Assembly (NCBI GenBank): GCA_038744785.1
Contig: JBCDLX010000011.1
Span: forward strand, 62,001-126,000
DNA length: 64,000 bases
Direction of reading: 5' to 3'
DNA from: Ovoidimarina sp038744785
Lineage (GTDB): Bacteria; Pseudomonadota; Alphaproteobacteria; Rhodobacterales; Rhodobacteraceae
The notes under the pieces are model-generated. The model had not been told where the DNA came from and ran no database searches. It saw only the letters and a program-made list of their open reading frames with translations. This document shows positions 27,764 through 37,220 of the stretch, piece after piece (position 1 is the first letter of the stretch; each line of letters starts with the position of its first letter). The translations under genes were made by a program, and so were the position numbers.

Positions 27764-29056
27764 ATGCCATTTGAAACCGCCAGAGCGGCACCAAAACGGG
27801 TTGCCGTGATTGGGGCAGGGATTTCCGGCCTGGGTGCGGCCCATATGCTCGCACAAGACAATCACGTGGTTCTGTTCGAAGCCGCCCGGCGCCTCGGCGG
27901 GCATGCCCGCACGATTCAAGCTGGCTTGCGGGGCGATCGACCGGTCGATACGGGCTTTATCGTCTTCAACTATGCAAACTATCCAAATCTCGTTCGGCTT
28001 TTTGAGGAACTTGGCGTTGAGGTCGCCGAAAGCCGTATGAGCTTTGGCGCGTCGATCGACAACGGTCGCATCGAATACGGCCTTGCCGATCTTGCGACCA
28101 TATTTGCCCAGAAGCGCAATGCGCTCCGTCCCCGTTTCCTACGGATGATCCGCGATATCTTGACGTTCAACGAACGGGCCCGCGGGGCAGTTCGTCCCGG
28201 GATGACAATCGGGGACCTGACATATGCGCTGGGTCTTGGCGATTGGTTCCGCGACTATTACCTCGCGCCATTTTCCGGCGCAATCTGGTCTACACCGACA
28301 ACGAAGATCATGGAGTTTCCAGCAGAGGCGTTGGTGCGGTTCTTCGAGAACCATGCGCTCCTTGGCTACAACGGACAGCACCAGTGGTACACGGTACGGG
28401 GCGGTTCCGTGGAATATGTTCAAAAGCTCCAGGCGCGGCTTGATGCGCGTGGCGTCGATATTCGGCTGGGCGCGGCGGTCGATGCCGTGCGCCGGACCCC
28501 GCTTGGGGTCGAGGTCAAGTCGAACGGCGCGAACTGGGAAGGCTTTGACGAGGTCGTTTTTGCCACGCATTCCGACGACACGCTGCGCATGCTTGCGGAT
28601 GTAACCGGGGTCGAACGAACGGCGCTTTCCGCGATCCGGTACCAGCCGAACGAAGCCGTCTTGCATCGCGACGCGCGGCTGATGCCTAAACGGCGACGTT
28701 GCTGGTCGTCCTGGGTGTATTCTTCGGGCCGGGGTGAGCTGCCGGGACGAATTGGCCTGAGCTATTGGATGAACTCGCTGCAGCCCATACCAATGGACGA
28801 TCCGATGTTCGTGACTTTGAACGCGACTTCGGCAGTCCGGGAAGATCTTATCTACGATCAGACCACGTTCCGGCATCCCGTCTATGATAGCGCAGCCCTT
28901 GCGGCGCAAGACACCATCCGTGCAATTAACGGACAAAACCGGACCTGGTTCTGCGGTGCGTGGATGAAGAACGGTTTCCACGAAGACGGCTTGTCATCCG
29001 CGGTTGATGTGGTGGAGGCCTTTGCCACGCAAGGGGCGCTTGCGACAGCAGCATGA
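27764..29056 (+). CDS. FAD-dependent amine-oxidase-like protein of the RpoE locus
   Basis: 430-residue flavoprotein. N-terminal Rossmann loop AVIGAGISGLGAAHML (about 14-29), then ARRLGGHARTI, and a C-terminal FAD contact FCGAWMKNGFHEDGLSSAVD (about 402). It belongs to the NAD(P)-binding FAD oxidoreductase family often next to DUF1365 and cyclopropane synthase genes. Divergent from rpoE, like RSP_1091 of R. sphaeroides; from memory, RSP_1090 and RSP_1091 there promote ChrR turnover under singlet oxygen. ATG at 27764 follows GGCAGGAG; the longer frame to 27719 is rejected. Substrate unknown, possibly a lipid acyl chain. Confidence 0.88.
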   Translation: MPFETARAAPKRVAVIGAGISGLGAAHMLAQDNHVVLFEAARRLGGHARTIQAGLRGDRPVDTGFIVFNYANYPNLVRLFEELGVEVAESRMSFGASIDNGRIEYGLADLATIFAQKRNALRPRFLRMIRDILTFNERARGAVRPGMTIGDLTYALGLGDWFRDYYLAPFSGAIWSTPTTKIMEFPAEALVRFFENHALLGYNGQHQWYTVRGGSVEYVQKLQARLDARGVDIRLGAAVDAVRRTPLGVEVKSNGANWEGFDEVVFATHSDDTLRMLADVTGVERTALSAIRYQPNEAVLHRDARLMPKRRRCWSSWVYSSGRGELPGRIGLSYWMNSLQPIPMDDPMFVTLNATSAVREDLIYDQTTFRHPVYDSAALAAQDTIRAINGQNRTWFCGAWMKNGFHEDGLSSAVDVVEAFATQGALATAA

Positions 29057-29817
29057 CAGGCGGGCTCGACCATATCCGGGGAGAGACCTTCCACGGTCGT
29101 CGCGGAACGCTGGAGAACGCGTTTCGGTATGGCGTGGATTATCTTTGCATTGATCCAGAGGCCAAGCTGGAAACGCCGGCATTGTTTTCGCGAAACCGCG
29201 CGAACCTTACAGCGCTTCACGACGCCGACCATGGCGGCGCACCGGGCCAGGGCCGAGGCATCGCGTGGGTGCGCGATGTGCTTGAGGCCCAAGGCATCGC
29301 CCATGTTGCCACCGGCCGCATCCTTTTGTTGGCGCAGCCGCGGGTTCTGGGGCACGTGTTCAACCCTGTCAGCTTTTGGCTGATCTATGACCGGGACGGT
29401 GTTCTGAGGATTGTCATCCCGGAAGTCACGAACACATATGGCGACCGGCATTCCTACCTGTGCCACCATGACGATCTGCGCCCGATAACGCGGGAAGATA
29501 CGCTGGAGGCGGCCAAGATCTTTCATGTGTCGCCGTTCCAGACGGTGGATGGCGGGTACAGGTTCCGCTTCGATATTCGCGACGATCGGATCGGGATTTG
29601 GATCGATTTCCGCACCCAGGGCGGCGGGCTTTATGCCACGCTGACCGGACCGCGTGTGCCCTTGACGAACCGCTCGATCCTGTCGGCATGCCTGCGCCGT
29701 CCGCTCGGGTCGCGCCGGGTTTTGGGGCTTATTCACTGGCAAGCACTGAAGCTTTGGTGGAAAGGCGCGCGCTTTCACACCCGGCCTGTACCGCCTGTAG
29801 ACGAGGTTTCGCGATGA
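29053..29817 (+). CDS. DUF1365 family protein
   Basis: 254-residue protein with the DUF1365 blocks RGTLENAFRYGVDYL (about 16-30), VLGHVFNPVSFWLIYDRDG (about 98-116), EVTNTYGDRHSYL (about 124) and KIFHVSPFQTVDGGYRF (about 156). The biochemical activity is unknown; the genetic link to FAD proteins and fatty-acid modification genes suggests a lipid-related role. It overlaps the FAD gene by four bases and the next gene by four, typical of a coupled operon. Confidence 0.9.
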   Translation: MTGGLDHIRGETFHGRRGTLENAFRYGVDYLCIDPEAKLETPALFSRNRANLTALHDADHGGAPGQGRGIAWVRDVLEAQGIAHVATGRILLLAQPRVLGHVFNPVSFWLIYDRDGVLRIVIPEVTNTYGDRHSYLCHHDDLRPITREDTLEAAKIFHVSPFQTVDGGYRFRFDIRDDRIGIWIDFRTQGGGLYATLTGPRVPLTNRSILSACLRRPLGSRRVLGLIHWQALKLWWKGARFHTRPVPPVDEVSR

Positions 29818-31043
29818 CCAACACGCGCCCTCGCCTTCCCGGCTATGCACTTTTCGCAGCGATGCTGGCGAGCGCGGGCTTGCCGATATATATTCACGCG
29901 CCAAAATTCTACGTCGATGAGTATGGGGTCAGTCTTGCCGCGCTCGGCACGGTTCTGTTCGCGCTCAGGCTTTTTGACTTCGTGCAGGATCCGATCCTGG
30001 GTTGGCTGAGCGAGGCCGCGCGCGCCCGTCGCAGAACCGCGGTCGCAATTGCCGCCTCGGCGATGGCGATTTCGATGATCGGGCTCTTTGCGGTTGTGCC
30101 GCCAATCTCTCCGCTTCTGTGGTTCGGTCTGACGCTGACCGGACTGTTCACGGCGTTCAGCTTCCTTACGATCTGCTTTTATGCGCAAGGGGTGCGCACG
30201 GCCGAAAGGCTTGGCGAGGACGGGCACACGCGGCTCGCAGGATGGCGCGAATCGGGTGCGCTATTCGGCGTCTGCGTCGCAGCCGTGGCGCCGACCGGGC
30301 TCGCCGCCGTATCAGGTCACCCCTTCGCGTATTTTTCAGCTGGTTTTGCCAGTCTGGTGGTGCTGGGCGTTTTCGGGATGCGGCGCGAGTGGGCGGCGGT
30401 GTCAGCTGCGCCATCGCCAGGGATGGGTCCGGTTCTTGCCGATGGGCTCGCACGTCGGCTTCTGTTGATAGTACTTGTGAACGCAACACCTGTCGCGGTG
30501 ACGTCGACCCTGTTTCTCTTCTTTGTCGAAAGCCGACTTGATGCGCCGGGATGGGAAGGGCCATTGCTTCTGCTCTTCTTTCTTGCAGCAGCGCTTTCTG
30601 CGCCGCTTTGGGCACAGACGGCCCGACGCTTTGGTGCAAAACCTGCACTTCTTGCGGGGATGGGATTGGCGATTGCGGCTTTCGGGTGGGCCGCAACGCT
30701 GGGCGCCGGCGATACTTTCGCCTTTGCGCTGATCTGCATTGCCTCGGGTGCGGCACTTGGTGCCGACATGACGCTATTGCCCGCGATTTTCGCGCGTCGC
30801 ATGGCTGCCGTGTCCCCCAATGCAGGTCAGGCGTTCGGCCTTTGGTCATTTGTCTCGAAGTTCACACTGGCTTTTGCGGCAGTCACGCTACTTCCCCTTC
30901 TGGATGCAGCAGGGTTTCGGGCTGGTTCCGGAAATACCGCCGACGCCCTTACGACACTAACGATTTTGTACGCGCTGGTTCCCTGCGCATTGAAACTGGT
31001 TGCGATCGGCCTGTTGGCGGCAACCCCGATAGAGGAGGCCTGA
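29814..31043 (+). CDS. MFS transporter, GPH sugar-symporter-like
   Basis: 409-residue inner-membrane protein with about 12 membrane helices. Near residues 45-60 it has RLFDFVQDPILGWLSE, a block typical of the glycoside-pentoside-hexuronide:cation symporter branch. ATG at 29814 overlaps the DUF1365 stop; a frame open from 29598 lies inside that gene and is not used. As part of the RpoE-linked operon it may move lipid or another product rather than sugar. The cargo is not known. Confidence 0.85.
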   Translation: MTNTRPRLPGYALFAAMLASAGLPIYIHAPKFYVDEYGVSLAALGTVLFALRLFDFVQDPILGWLSEAARARRRTAVAIAASAMAISMIGLFAVVPPISPLLWFGLTLTGLFTAFSFLTICFYAQGVRTAERLGEDGHTRLAGWRESGALFGVCVAAVAPTGLAAVSGHPFAYFSAGFASLVVLGVFGMRREWAAVSAAPSPGMGPVLADGLARRLLLIVLVNATPVAVTSTLFLFFVESRLDAPGWEGPLLLLFFLAAALSAPLWAQTARRFGAKPALLAGMGLAIAAFGWAATLGAGDTFAFALICIASGAALGADMTLLPAIFARRMAAVSPNAGQAFGLWSFVSKFTLAFAAVTLLPLLDAAGFRAGSGNTADALTTLTILYALVPCALKLVAIGLLAATPIEEA

Positions 31044-31044
31044 C

Positions 31045-31608
31045 ATGGACGGGCTTTTCTACTTCCTTGTTGGCGCGGCGCTGATGCTGGGCCTTGTCTG
31101 GGCAAAGACCCGCTTCGCCGGGTTCATGGCGCAGAAACCCGAAGATCTCGCCGGTTCGGGCCCCGAGTTTGAACTGCGTGAGCACCTAAAAGGGCCCATC
31201 CTTTGCGAAGGTGTGATCTATGGCCCCACCGGACGTGTCTCGTCCCGCTTTGTTGCGGATATGGACGCGCATTGGGACGGCAATGTGGGCGTAATGACGG
31301 AACAGTTCCGCTACGATTCAGGGGCAGTTCAGGATCGCGCCTGGCAACTGACGCTTGGCAATGACGGGTCGATCAAGGCCGAAGCCGAAGATGTCGTCGG
31401 TGTCGGATCCGGTCAGCAAACCGGAGCGGGCGTACAATTGAAATACCGCATTCGCTTGCCCGAAGAATCCGGTGGTCATGTGCTTGATGCGACCGACTGG
31501 ATGTATCTTGTCGAAAACGGCACGATCATCAATCGCAGCCAGTTCCGTAAGTACGGGTTCAAGGTTGCCGAACTCGTCGCGACCATGCGCCGGAAAGACG
31601 CCGATTGA
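31045..31608 (+). CDS. DUF3833 family protein
   Basis: 187-residue protein anchored by an N-terminal membrane helix (MDGLFYFLVGAALMLGLVW). The rest is a lipocalin-like beta-rich domain with the DUF3833 blocks SGPEFELREHLKGPILCEG (about 38-56) and DATDWMYLVENGTIINRS (about 148-165). Function unknown. It starts one base after the MFS stop and overlaps the following SDR gene by four bases. Confidence 0.85.
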   Translation: MDGLFYFLVGAALMLGLVWAKTRFAGFMAQKPEDLAGSGPEFELREHLKGPILCEGVIYGPTGRVSSRFVADMDAHWDGNVGVMTEQFRYDSGAVQDRAWQLTLGNDGSIKAEAEDVVGVGSGQQTGAGVQLKYRIRLPEESGGHVLDATDWMYLVENGTIINRSQFRKYGFKVAELVATMRRKDAD

Positions 31609-32345
31609 GGACACTCAACGGCAAAACCTATTGGCTGATCGGCGCGTCCGAAGGGTTGGGGCGCGCCGTTGCACATCGGCTGGTCGTGAAAGGCGCCCGG
31701 GTGATCGTTTCGGCGCGCAGCGCGGACAAGCTGGATGCGCTCGTCAGCGAACTGGGAGCTGATGCACGTGCCCTGCCGGTCGACGTATCCGACCCTGAGA
31801 GCGTCGCAGCGGCCAACCAAGAGGTCGGCGACATTGACGGGATGGTGTACCTCGCCGGCGTATACTGGCCGATGAAGGCGCAGGACTGGTACGGCGCCGA
31901 GGTCAGCGCGATGGCGGATATCAACTTTATGGGGGCGGTCCGGTGTACGGGTGTGGTGCTTCCCGCGATGCTGGCCCGCGGTGCCGGGCATATTGTTATC
32001 ACCGGATCGCTATCGGGATTTCGGGGCCTGCCCGGCGCCACGGGCTATGGCGCGTCGAAAGCAGGCGTGATGTACCTTGCAGAAGGCATGTATGCCGATC
32101 TGCGCGGCACGGGTGTAGATGTTCAACTGATCAACCCCGGTTTCATAAAGACCCGGCTGACCGACAAGAACGACTTTGTGATGCCGTTCATCATGGAACC
32201 TGACGCTGCGGCGCGCGCCTTCGTCGATCACATGGAAACCACGCGGTTCAAGAAGAACTTCCCTGCGATGTTCGGCGCCATGTTTCGAGCAAGTCTGTTC
32301 CTGCCTGATTGGGCCTATTATCGGCTCTTTGCGCCAAAGCCCTGA
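31605..32345 (+). CDS. Short-chain dehydrogenase/reductase
   Basis: 246-residue SDR. The cofactor loop is LIGASEGLGRA (about 11-21), the catalytic Ser is in VITGSLSGFRG (about 133), and Tyr/Lys in GYGASKAGV (about 147-155). The start is a TTG at 31605 that overlaps the previous stop (TTGA), an unusual codon supported by the coupling and the fit to the family N-terminus. It is the last gene of the RpoE-divergent operon and corresponds in order to RSP_1087 of R. sphaeroides, as recalled. Confidence 0.9.
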   Translation: MRTLNGKTYWLIGASEGLGRAVAHRLVVKGARVIVSARSADKLDALVSELGADARALPVDVSDPESVAAANQEVGDIDGMVYLAGVYWPMKAQDWYGAEVSAMADINFMGAVRCTGVVLPAMLARGAGHIVITGSLSGFRGLPGATGYGASKAGVMYLAEGMYADLRGTGVDVQLINPGFIKTRLTDKNDFVMPFIMEPDAAARAFVDHMETTRFKKNFPAMFGAMFRASLFLPDWAYYRLFAPKP

Positions 32346-32412
32346 TCTTCTCTGGACATTCGCCCCATTGCCGCGCTTCACTAGTCCGGCGCGACATGAA
32401 TGGGAGGGGCCG

Positions 32413-32736
32413 ATGCCCGACATATCGACCGGCAAAGTCGTCCGGATCATTTTTTTGGCGCGCGAGTTTGGACCGGAAAGCCCGCACCTGCACGACTACA
32501 TCTCGGGTCTGAACGTGGATGAGCAGGCCAACCTGGTCGCGCTGATGTGGGTGGGTCGCGATAGTTTCGATGCCGAGGATTGGGATGAGGCGCTGGCGAC
32601 CGCACGGGCGGAACGAACGGCGCCGACAGAGGATTATCTGATGGGTATTCCGGAGTTGCCGGACTACCTCGAAGCCGGGCTTGAAGCGATGGGCATCGAC
32701 GTCGCGGACGCCGAAGATCATTTGCGCGACCACTGA
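32413..32736 (+). CDS. DUF3775 family protein
   Basis: 107-residue acidic protein with the DUF3775 pattern: DYISGLNVDEQANLVALMWVGR (about 35-56), then DWDEALATARAE and TEDYLMGIPELPDYLEAGLEAMG. Function unknown. ATG at 32413 has GGGAGGGGC 5 bases upstream. It overlaps the dipeptidase start by one base, so the two are co-translated. Confidence 0.82.
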   Translation: MPDISTGKVVRIIFLAREFGPESPHLHDYISGLNVDEQANLVALMWVGRDSFDAEDWDEALATARAERTAPTEDYLMGIPELPDYLEAGLEAMGIDVADAEDHLRDH

Positions 32737-33776
32737 TGACGGCGACGCCCGTTTTCGACGGCCACAACGATGTTCTTTTGCGGCTTTGGCTTGGGCGGCC
32801 GGATGCAATTGCCGGTTTCGCAGCGGGGTCTGACGGGCATATCGATCTGCCGCGTGCCCGAGCCGGGGGATTTGCGGGCGGCTTTTTCGCAATCTTCGTG
32901 CCGGGCGATGCGCCGATCGAGATGGATGCCCTTCGGCGGCCAACATATGACGTGCCGCTGCCGCCCGAGGTCCCCACGTCGCAGGCGCTGAAAACTGTGA
33001 CCGAGCAGGCGGCGATCCTTCTGGAACTTGATCGGCGCGGCGACGCTGAATTGTGCCGTACCTCCGCAGAAGTCGAGGCAGCCATCGCAAACGGTCGGAT
33101 TGCGGCTGTGATGCATCTGGAGGGGGCAGAAGCGATCGGGCCGGATCTTGCCGCGCTGGATGTTCTTTACGCCGCCGGCCTGCGATCCCTGGGACCGGTC
33201 TGGAGCCGCGAGACGATCTTTGGCACCGGGGTGCCGTTTCGGTACCCGTCCGACGGGGATATCGGACCGGGTCTAACGGAAGAGGGCAGGCGGCTGATCG
33301 CGCGGGCAGCTGCGCTTAAGATGATCGTCGATGTGAGCCATCTGAACATGGCGGGATTCCACGATGTGGCCGAGGCGGGTTTGCCGGTCATTGCGACCCA
33401 TTCGAATGTGCACTCGGTTTGCCCCAGTTCGCGGAACCTGACGGATGATCAATTGCGGGTCATCGGGCAATCCGGTGGGATGGTCGGTTTGAACTTTGCC
33501 ACGGCATTCCTTCGACCCGATGGGCAGATGCGAGCGGATGGGGCGGTCGATTGGATGGTGCGGCATCTGGACCGGATGATCGCGCTTGCGGGCGAAGATC
33601 ACGTGGGTCTTGGATCGGATTTCGACGGTGGTACGATGCCAGAGGAGATTGGCGATGTCGCGGGGCTCGGTGCACTGCGGGGCGCAATGCGCGATGCAGG
33701 GTACGGTCCGGCGCTGGTCGAGAAAATCTGCCGGGGAAACTGGATTGCGGCGATGCGGCGGATCTGGGGGTCGTAG
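32736..33776 (+). CDS. Membrane dipeptidase-type M19 peptidase
   Basis: 346-residue zinc dipeptidase of the renal dipeptidase family. The binuclear metal site is visible: DGHNDVL (residues 8-14), MHLEGAEAIG (catalytic/bridging Glu about 127), VDVSHLN (about 198), ATHSNVHSVCPSSRNLTDD (about 220-238) and GSDFDGG (about 293). No signal peptide, so cytoplasmic. The likely role is hydrolysis of dipeptides, including D-amino-acid-containing ones. A hairpin plus GAGTATTT element follows the gene. Confidence 0.93.
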   Translation: MTATPVFDGHNDVLLRLWLGRPDAIAGFAAGSDGHIDLPRARAGGFAGGFFAIFVPGDAPIEMDALRRPTYDVPLPPEVPTSQALKTVTEQAAILLELDRRGDAELCRTSAEVEAAIANGRIAAVMHLEGAEAIGPDLAALDVLYAAGLRSLGPVWSRETIFGTGVPFRYPSDGDIGPGLTEEGRRLIARAAALKMIVDVSHLNMAGFHDVAEAGLPVIATHSNVHSVCPSSRNLTDDQLRVIGQSGGMVGLNFATAFLRPDGQMRADGAVDWMVRHLDRMIALAGEDHVGLGSDFDGGTMPEEIGDVAGLGALRGAMRDAGYGPALVEKICRGNWIAAMRRIWGS

Positions 33777-33820
33777 TACTTTGCGCCCGAGATTCCTGGC
33801 GTTCTTCGCACAACGGTTGA

Positions 33821-33870
33821 CCCGGGGCCCTGCCCCCAGACTCCCGGAGTATTTGTACCAGGAAGACAGA
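33821..33870 (+). repeat. Hairpin followed by GAGTATTT element, copy 1
   Basis: GGGGC-CCT-GCCCC (33824-33836) is nested in CCGGG/CCCGG arms (33822-33826 and 33843-33847, alternative pairing), directly followed by GAGTATTTGTACCAGGAAGA (33847-33866). A second copy is at 41904-41966. It probably works as a terminator or RNA-stability element. Confidence 0.6.
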
Positions 33871-33899
33871 GAGGCGGGCTAAGGTCAGGGTGAGGTTGG

Positions 33900-35090
33900 A
33901 TGGACATAAAGCCTGAGAGGTTTCTGGCAGATCTTCGCGAACTGCGAACGTTCGGCGCCTGTGGGACCGGGGTGATCAGGCCCGCGTTCTCGGATGCGGA
34001 TATTGCCGCACGGCGCTGGTACGCAGACCGATGCACAGGGGCGGGGCTGGAAGCGCGCATTGACAGTGCTGGCAATGTCTGGGGGCTTGCCGCTGGGCGG
34101 GGCATCCTGACTGGATCGCACACCGATACTCAGCCCGAGGGGGGATGGCTTGACGGCGCTCTGGGCACGATAGCCGGGCTTGAGGTCGCGCGCGCGGCAC
34201 GCGAGGCCGGTGGTCCACCAATATCGGCGGTGTCGTTTCAGGACGAGGAGGGGCGCTTTGGCGCGCTGACCGGCTCGGACATCTGGTCTGGGCGGCTTAC
34301 GGTTGTCGCGGCAGACGGGTTACGGGCGGACGATGGTGCGACGTTCGGCGACGCCAGGCGCGGACTGCCGTCGACCGGAAAGGCCCCTTCAAGCACGATG
34401 TTCACCGGGTTCATCGAGCTTCATATCGAGCAGGGTCCGGTTCTGGATACAAGCGGCGAGACACTGGGCGTTGTGACCGATATTGTGGGCGCGCGGCAGA
34501 TGACGGTTCGGTTTGCGGGCGAGCAGAACCACGCCGGGACGACGCCGATGCGGCTTCGGCGCGACGCGGTCACAGGCTTTGCCGCGTTTCACGCCGAGCT
34601 GAAACAATGCTTTGGTGCGCATCTTGGCGCAGACACGGTTTGGACCATCGGTCAGGTCGATGTGCGCCCAAATGCTTCGTCCGTCGTTCCGGGCGAGGTT
34701 CGGTTCACGGTTCAGTGGCGTGATCCCTCGGAGGCGCGGCTTTCTGACATGGAGGCGGCGGCCCGTGCTGCGGTCACCAAGGTTGCGGCGGCGCATCACC
34801 TTGAAGCCTCCATATCAGATGCCTGGGCGCTTTCCCCGGCAAAGATGGACGCGCGGCTGGTGGACGCCTGTGCCGGGGCTGCTGAAGGTGTCGCGCCGGG
34901 ACGGTGGCGAAGGATGATATCTGGTGCAATTCATGACGCGCGGAATGTGGCGCGCCTGATGCCTTCGGCCATGCTGTTCGTGCCGTCGATCGGAGGTGTG
35001 AGCCACACGTTCGACGAAGATACACGTGAGAAAGATCTGGTGGCGGGGCTCAGGGCGCTTGCCGCTGCGGCGGCCCAGATCTCCGGCTAA
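33900..35090 (+). CDS. Hydantoinase/carbamoylase-family M20 amidohydrolase
   Basis: 396-residue zinc amidohydrolase of the group with allantoate amidohydrolase, beta-ureidopropionase and N-carbamoyl-L-amino acid hydrolase. Metal site blocks: GSHTDTQPEGGWLDGALG (residues 72-89), SFQDEEGRFGA (about 110), ELHIEQGPVLD (about 173), NHAGTTPMRLRRD (about 211) and SGAIHDARNVA (about 341). The NHAGTTPM block contacts substrate carboxylate in the family. ATG at 33900 with GGTGAGG upstream. A role in ureide, pyrimidine or carbamoyl-amino-acid use is likely; the exact substrate is open. Confidence 0.92.
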   Translation: MDIKPERFLADLRELRTFGACGTGVIRPAFSDADIAARRWYADRCTGAGLEARIDSAGNVWGLAAGRGILTGSHTDTQPEGGWLDGALGTIAGLEVARAAREAGGPPISAVSFQDEEGRFGALTGSDIWSGRLTVVAADGLRADDGATFGDARRGLPSTGKAPSSTMFTGFIELHIEQGPVLDTSGETLGVVTDIVGARQMTVRFAGEQNHAGTTPMRLRRDAVTGFAAFHAELKQCFGAHLGADTVWTIGQVDVRPNASSVVPGEVRFTVQWRDPSEARLSDMEAAARAAVTKVAAAHHLEASISDAWALSPAKMDARLVDACAGAAEGVAPGRWRRMISGAIHDARNVARLMPSAMLFVPSIGGVSHTFDEDTREKDLVAGLRALAAAAAQISG

Positions 35091-35189
35091 ACGCGGCATT
35101 GACCCTGATGCGACGGTCCGGGTAGTTTTGTTGGTGGACGCCCGGGAAACGGGCGCACCCGGCGAAAGACCGGTCTTTGGGAGGATAAT

Positions 35190-37166
35190 TTGACAGACCC
35201 GACCTTGGCGGGAGGCGGCCTTGTGTCAATTCCCGCGCTTCTCGCACGTAACGCGCGATCGTTCGCAGCGTCGCCTGCCTATCGCGAGAAGGAATACGGG
35301 ATTTGGCAAAGCTGGACGTGGCTTCAAGTACAGGAAGAAATCCGCGCGTTGGCCCTTGGTTTTTTGGAACTGGGTGTCGCGCCCGGTGACCATGTGGCGG
35401 TGATCGGCGGTAACCGCCCCGTGCTTTACTGGTCGATGGTTGCTGCCCAATCGGTCGGTGCGATTCCCGTGCCGCTTTACCAGGATGCTGTAGCCGAAGA
35501 GATGGCCTACGTCCTGGATCACTGCGGGGCGCGTTGGATCGTGGCGGAGGATCAGGAGCAGGTCGACAAAGTGCTCGAAGTCGCCGATCGCGTGGGCTAC
35601 ATCGAACACATTCTCTACCACGACCGTCGCGGTATGCGGAAATACGATCACGGTCGGATGAACGCGATTTCGGATGTGCAAAGGACGGGGCGCGCGGCAC
35701 ATGACCGGTTCGACGCCGAGTTGGCGAAGCGCAGCGCGGCGCTGGGTTACGACGACACCTGTGTGATGCTGTACACCAGCGGAACAACCGGACGGCCCAA
35801 GGGCGTGGTTTTGTCGAACCGCAACATCATTGAGGCATCCAAATCCTCATCAGATTTTGACAGTCTTGGTCCGGGCGAAAGCGTTCTGGCCTATCTGCCC
35901 ATGGCCTGGGTTGGAGATTTCATCTTTTCCGTAGGGCAGGCCTATTGGTGCGGGTTTTGTGTGAGTTGCCCCGAAGCTGCCGAGACCATGTACGAGAACC
36001 TGCACGAGATCGGGCCGACCTATTTCTTTGCCCCGCCCCGGTATTTCGAGCAGCGGATCACGCTGTTGCTTATTCGGATGGAGGATGCGGGACGATTGAA
36101 GAAGCGCATGTTCGACCATTTCATGGCGCATGCGAAGCGGGTGGGCCCCGATCTGATGGACGGAAAGCCGGTGGGGCTTTGGGACCGGCTTTGGTACGGG
36201 CTGGGGAACGTTGCGGTTTACGGTCCCATCAGGAACCGTGCCGGGATGGCGAATGTGCGTGTGGCCTATACTGCGGGAGAAGCGATTGGGCCCGAGATCT
36301 TCGAGTTCTGGCGGTCTCTGGGCATTAACCTAAAGCAGCTCTACGGGCAAACTGAGGCAAGCGTTTTCATTACACAGCAGCCTGACGGCGAGGTGCGCGC
36401 AGATACGGTGGGCGTGCCGTCACCCGGCGTCGAAGTGAAGATCGGTGAGACCGGAGAGGTGTTCTACCGGTCGCCCGGTACGTTCGTCGAGTACTACAAG
36501 AACGCGGACTCGACCGCATCGACGAAGGATGCAGAAGGCTGGGTTGCGACAGGGGATGCCGGATTTTTCGAAGAGGATACCGGACATCTGCGGATCATTG
36601 ACCGCGCGAAGGATGTGGGAAAGACCGCTTCAGGCGCGCTCTTTGCCCCCAAGTATGTCGAGAACAAGCTGAAGTTTTTCCCGAACGTGCTTGAGGCCGT
36701 AGTGTTCGGCGCAGACCGCGACATGTGTTGCGCTTTCTTGAATATCGACCTGACGGCGGTGGGGAACTGGGCAGAGCGGAACAACGTGTCTTACGGCAGC
36801 TATCAGGAACTTGCCGGGATGGACGCGGTGCTGGACCAGATGCAGGGGCATGTCGAGGAGGTCAACGCTTCGCTTGCCACGGATCCGATGCTGTCGGGCT
36901 GCCAGATTCACCGGTTTCTGGTGCTACACAAGGAACTTGATGCCGATGACGGTGAACTGACGCGGACACGGAAGGTTCGGCGCCGGATCATCGAAGAGAA
37001 GTTCAGCGATCTGATTGCGGCGCTTTACGATGGGACGGGGACGGTCTCGACCGAAACGGAAGTGACCTACGAGGATGGGCGGAAAGGGTCGATTAAAGCG
37101 AAATTGACGATCCGGGATGCCAAGGTGATGCCAGTGACAGGCAAGACGCTTGAGGCGGCGGAATGA
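35190..37166 (+). CDS. AMP-dependent acyl-CoA synthetase (long-chain type)
   Basis: 658-residue acid-CoA ligase. The P-loop LYTSGTTGRPKGVVLSN lies about 194-210, the A5 block LYGQTEAS near 384, and the adenine/ribose blocks ATGDAGFF and RIIDRAKDVGK near 453-475. The start is TTG at 35190, backed by an excellent GGGAGGA site 4-10 bases upstream. It heads a Liv-type ABC importer operon, a combination often seen for uptake and activation of aromatic or fatty acids. The C-terminal catalytic-lysine region is divergent and the substrate is unknown. Confidence 0.92.
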   Translation: MTDPTLAGGGLVSIPALLARNARSFAASPAYREKEYGIWQSWTWLQVQEEIRALALGFLELGVAPGDHVAVIGGNRPVLYWSMVAAQSVGAIPVPLYQDAVAEEMAYVLDHCGARWIVAEDQEQVDKVLEVADRVGYIEHILYHDRRGMRKYDHGRMNAISDVQRTGRAAHDRFDAELAKRSAALGYDDTCVMLYTSGTTGRPKGVVLSNRNIIEASKSSSDFDSLGPGESVLAYLPMAWVGDFIFSVGQAYWCGFCVSCPEAAETMYENLHEIGPTYFFAPPRYFEQRITLLLIRMEDAGRLKKRMFDHFMAHAKRVGPDLMDGKPVGLWDRLWYGLGNVAVYGPIRNRAGMANVRVAYTAGEAIGPEIFEFWRSLGINLKQLYGQTEASVFITQQPDGEVRADTVGVPSPGVEVKIGETGEVFYRSPGTFVEYYKNADSTASTKDAEGWVATGDAGFFEEDTGHLRIIDRAKDVGKTASGALFAPKYVENKLKFFPNVLEAVVFGADRDMCCAFLNIDLTAVGNWAERNNVSYGSYQELAGMDAVLDQMQGHVEEVNASLATDPMLSGCQIHRFLVLHKELDADDGELTRTRKVRRRIIEEKFSDLIAALYDGTGTVSTETEVTYEDGRKGSIKAKLTIRDAKVMPVTGKTLEAAE

Positions 37167-37220
37167 CAGTAACGCACGTCTGCAACGTCGCCCCACCCGC
37201 CATCCCGCAGGGTATGCCGC

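Noticed and set aside
28139..28981. 280-codon minus-strand frame inside the FAD protein gene
   Set aside because: Shadow of the FAD-dependent protein gene, no start site signal and no domain.
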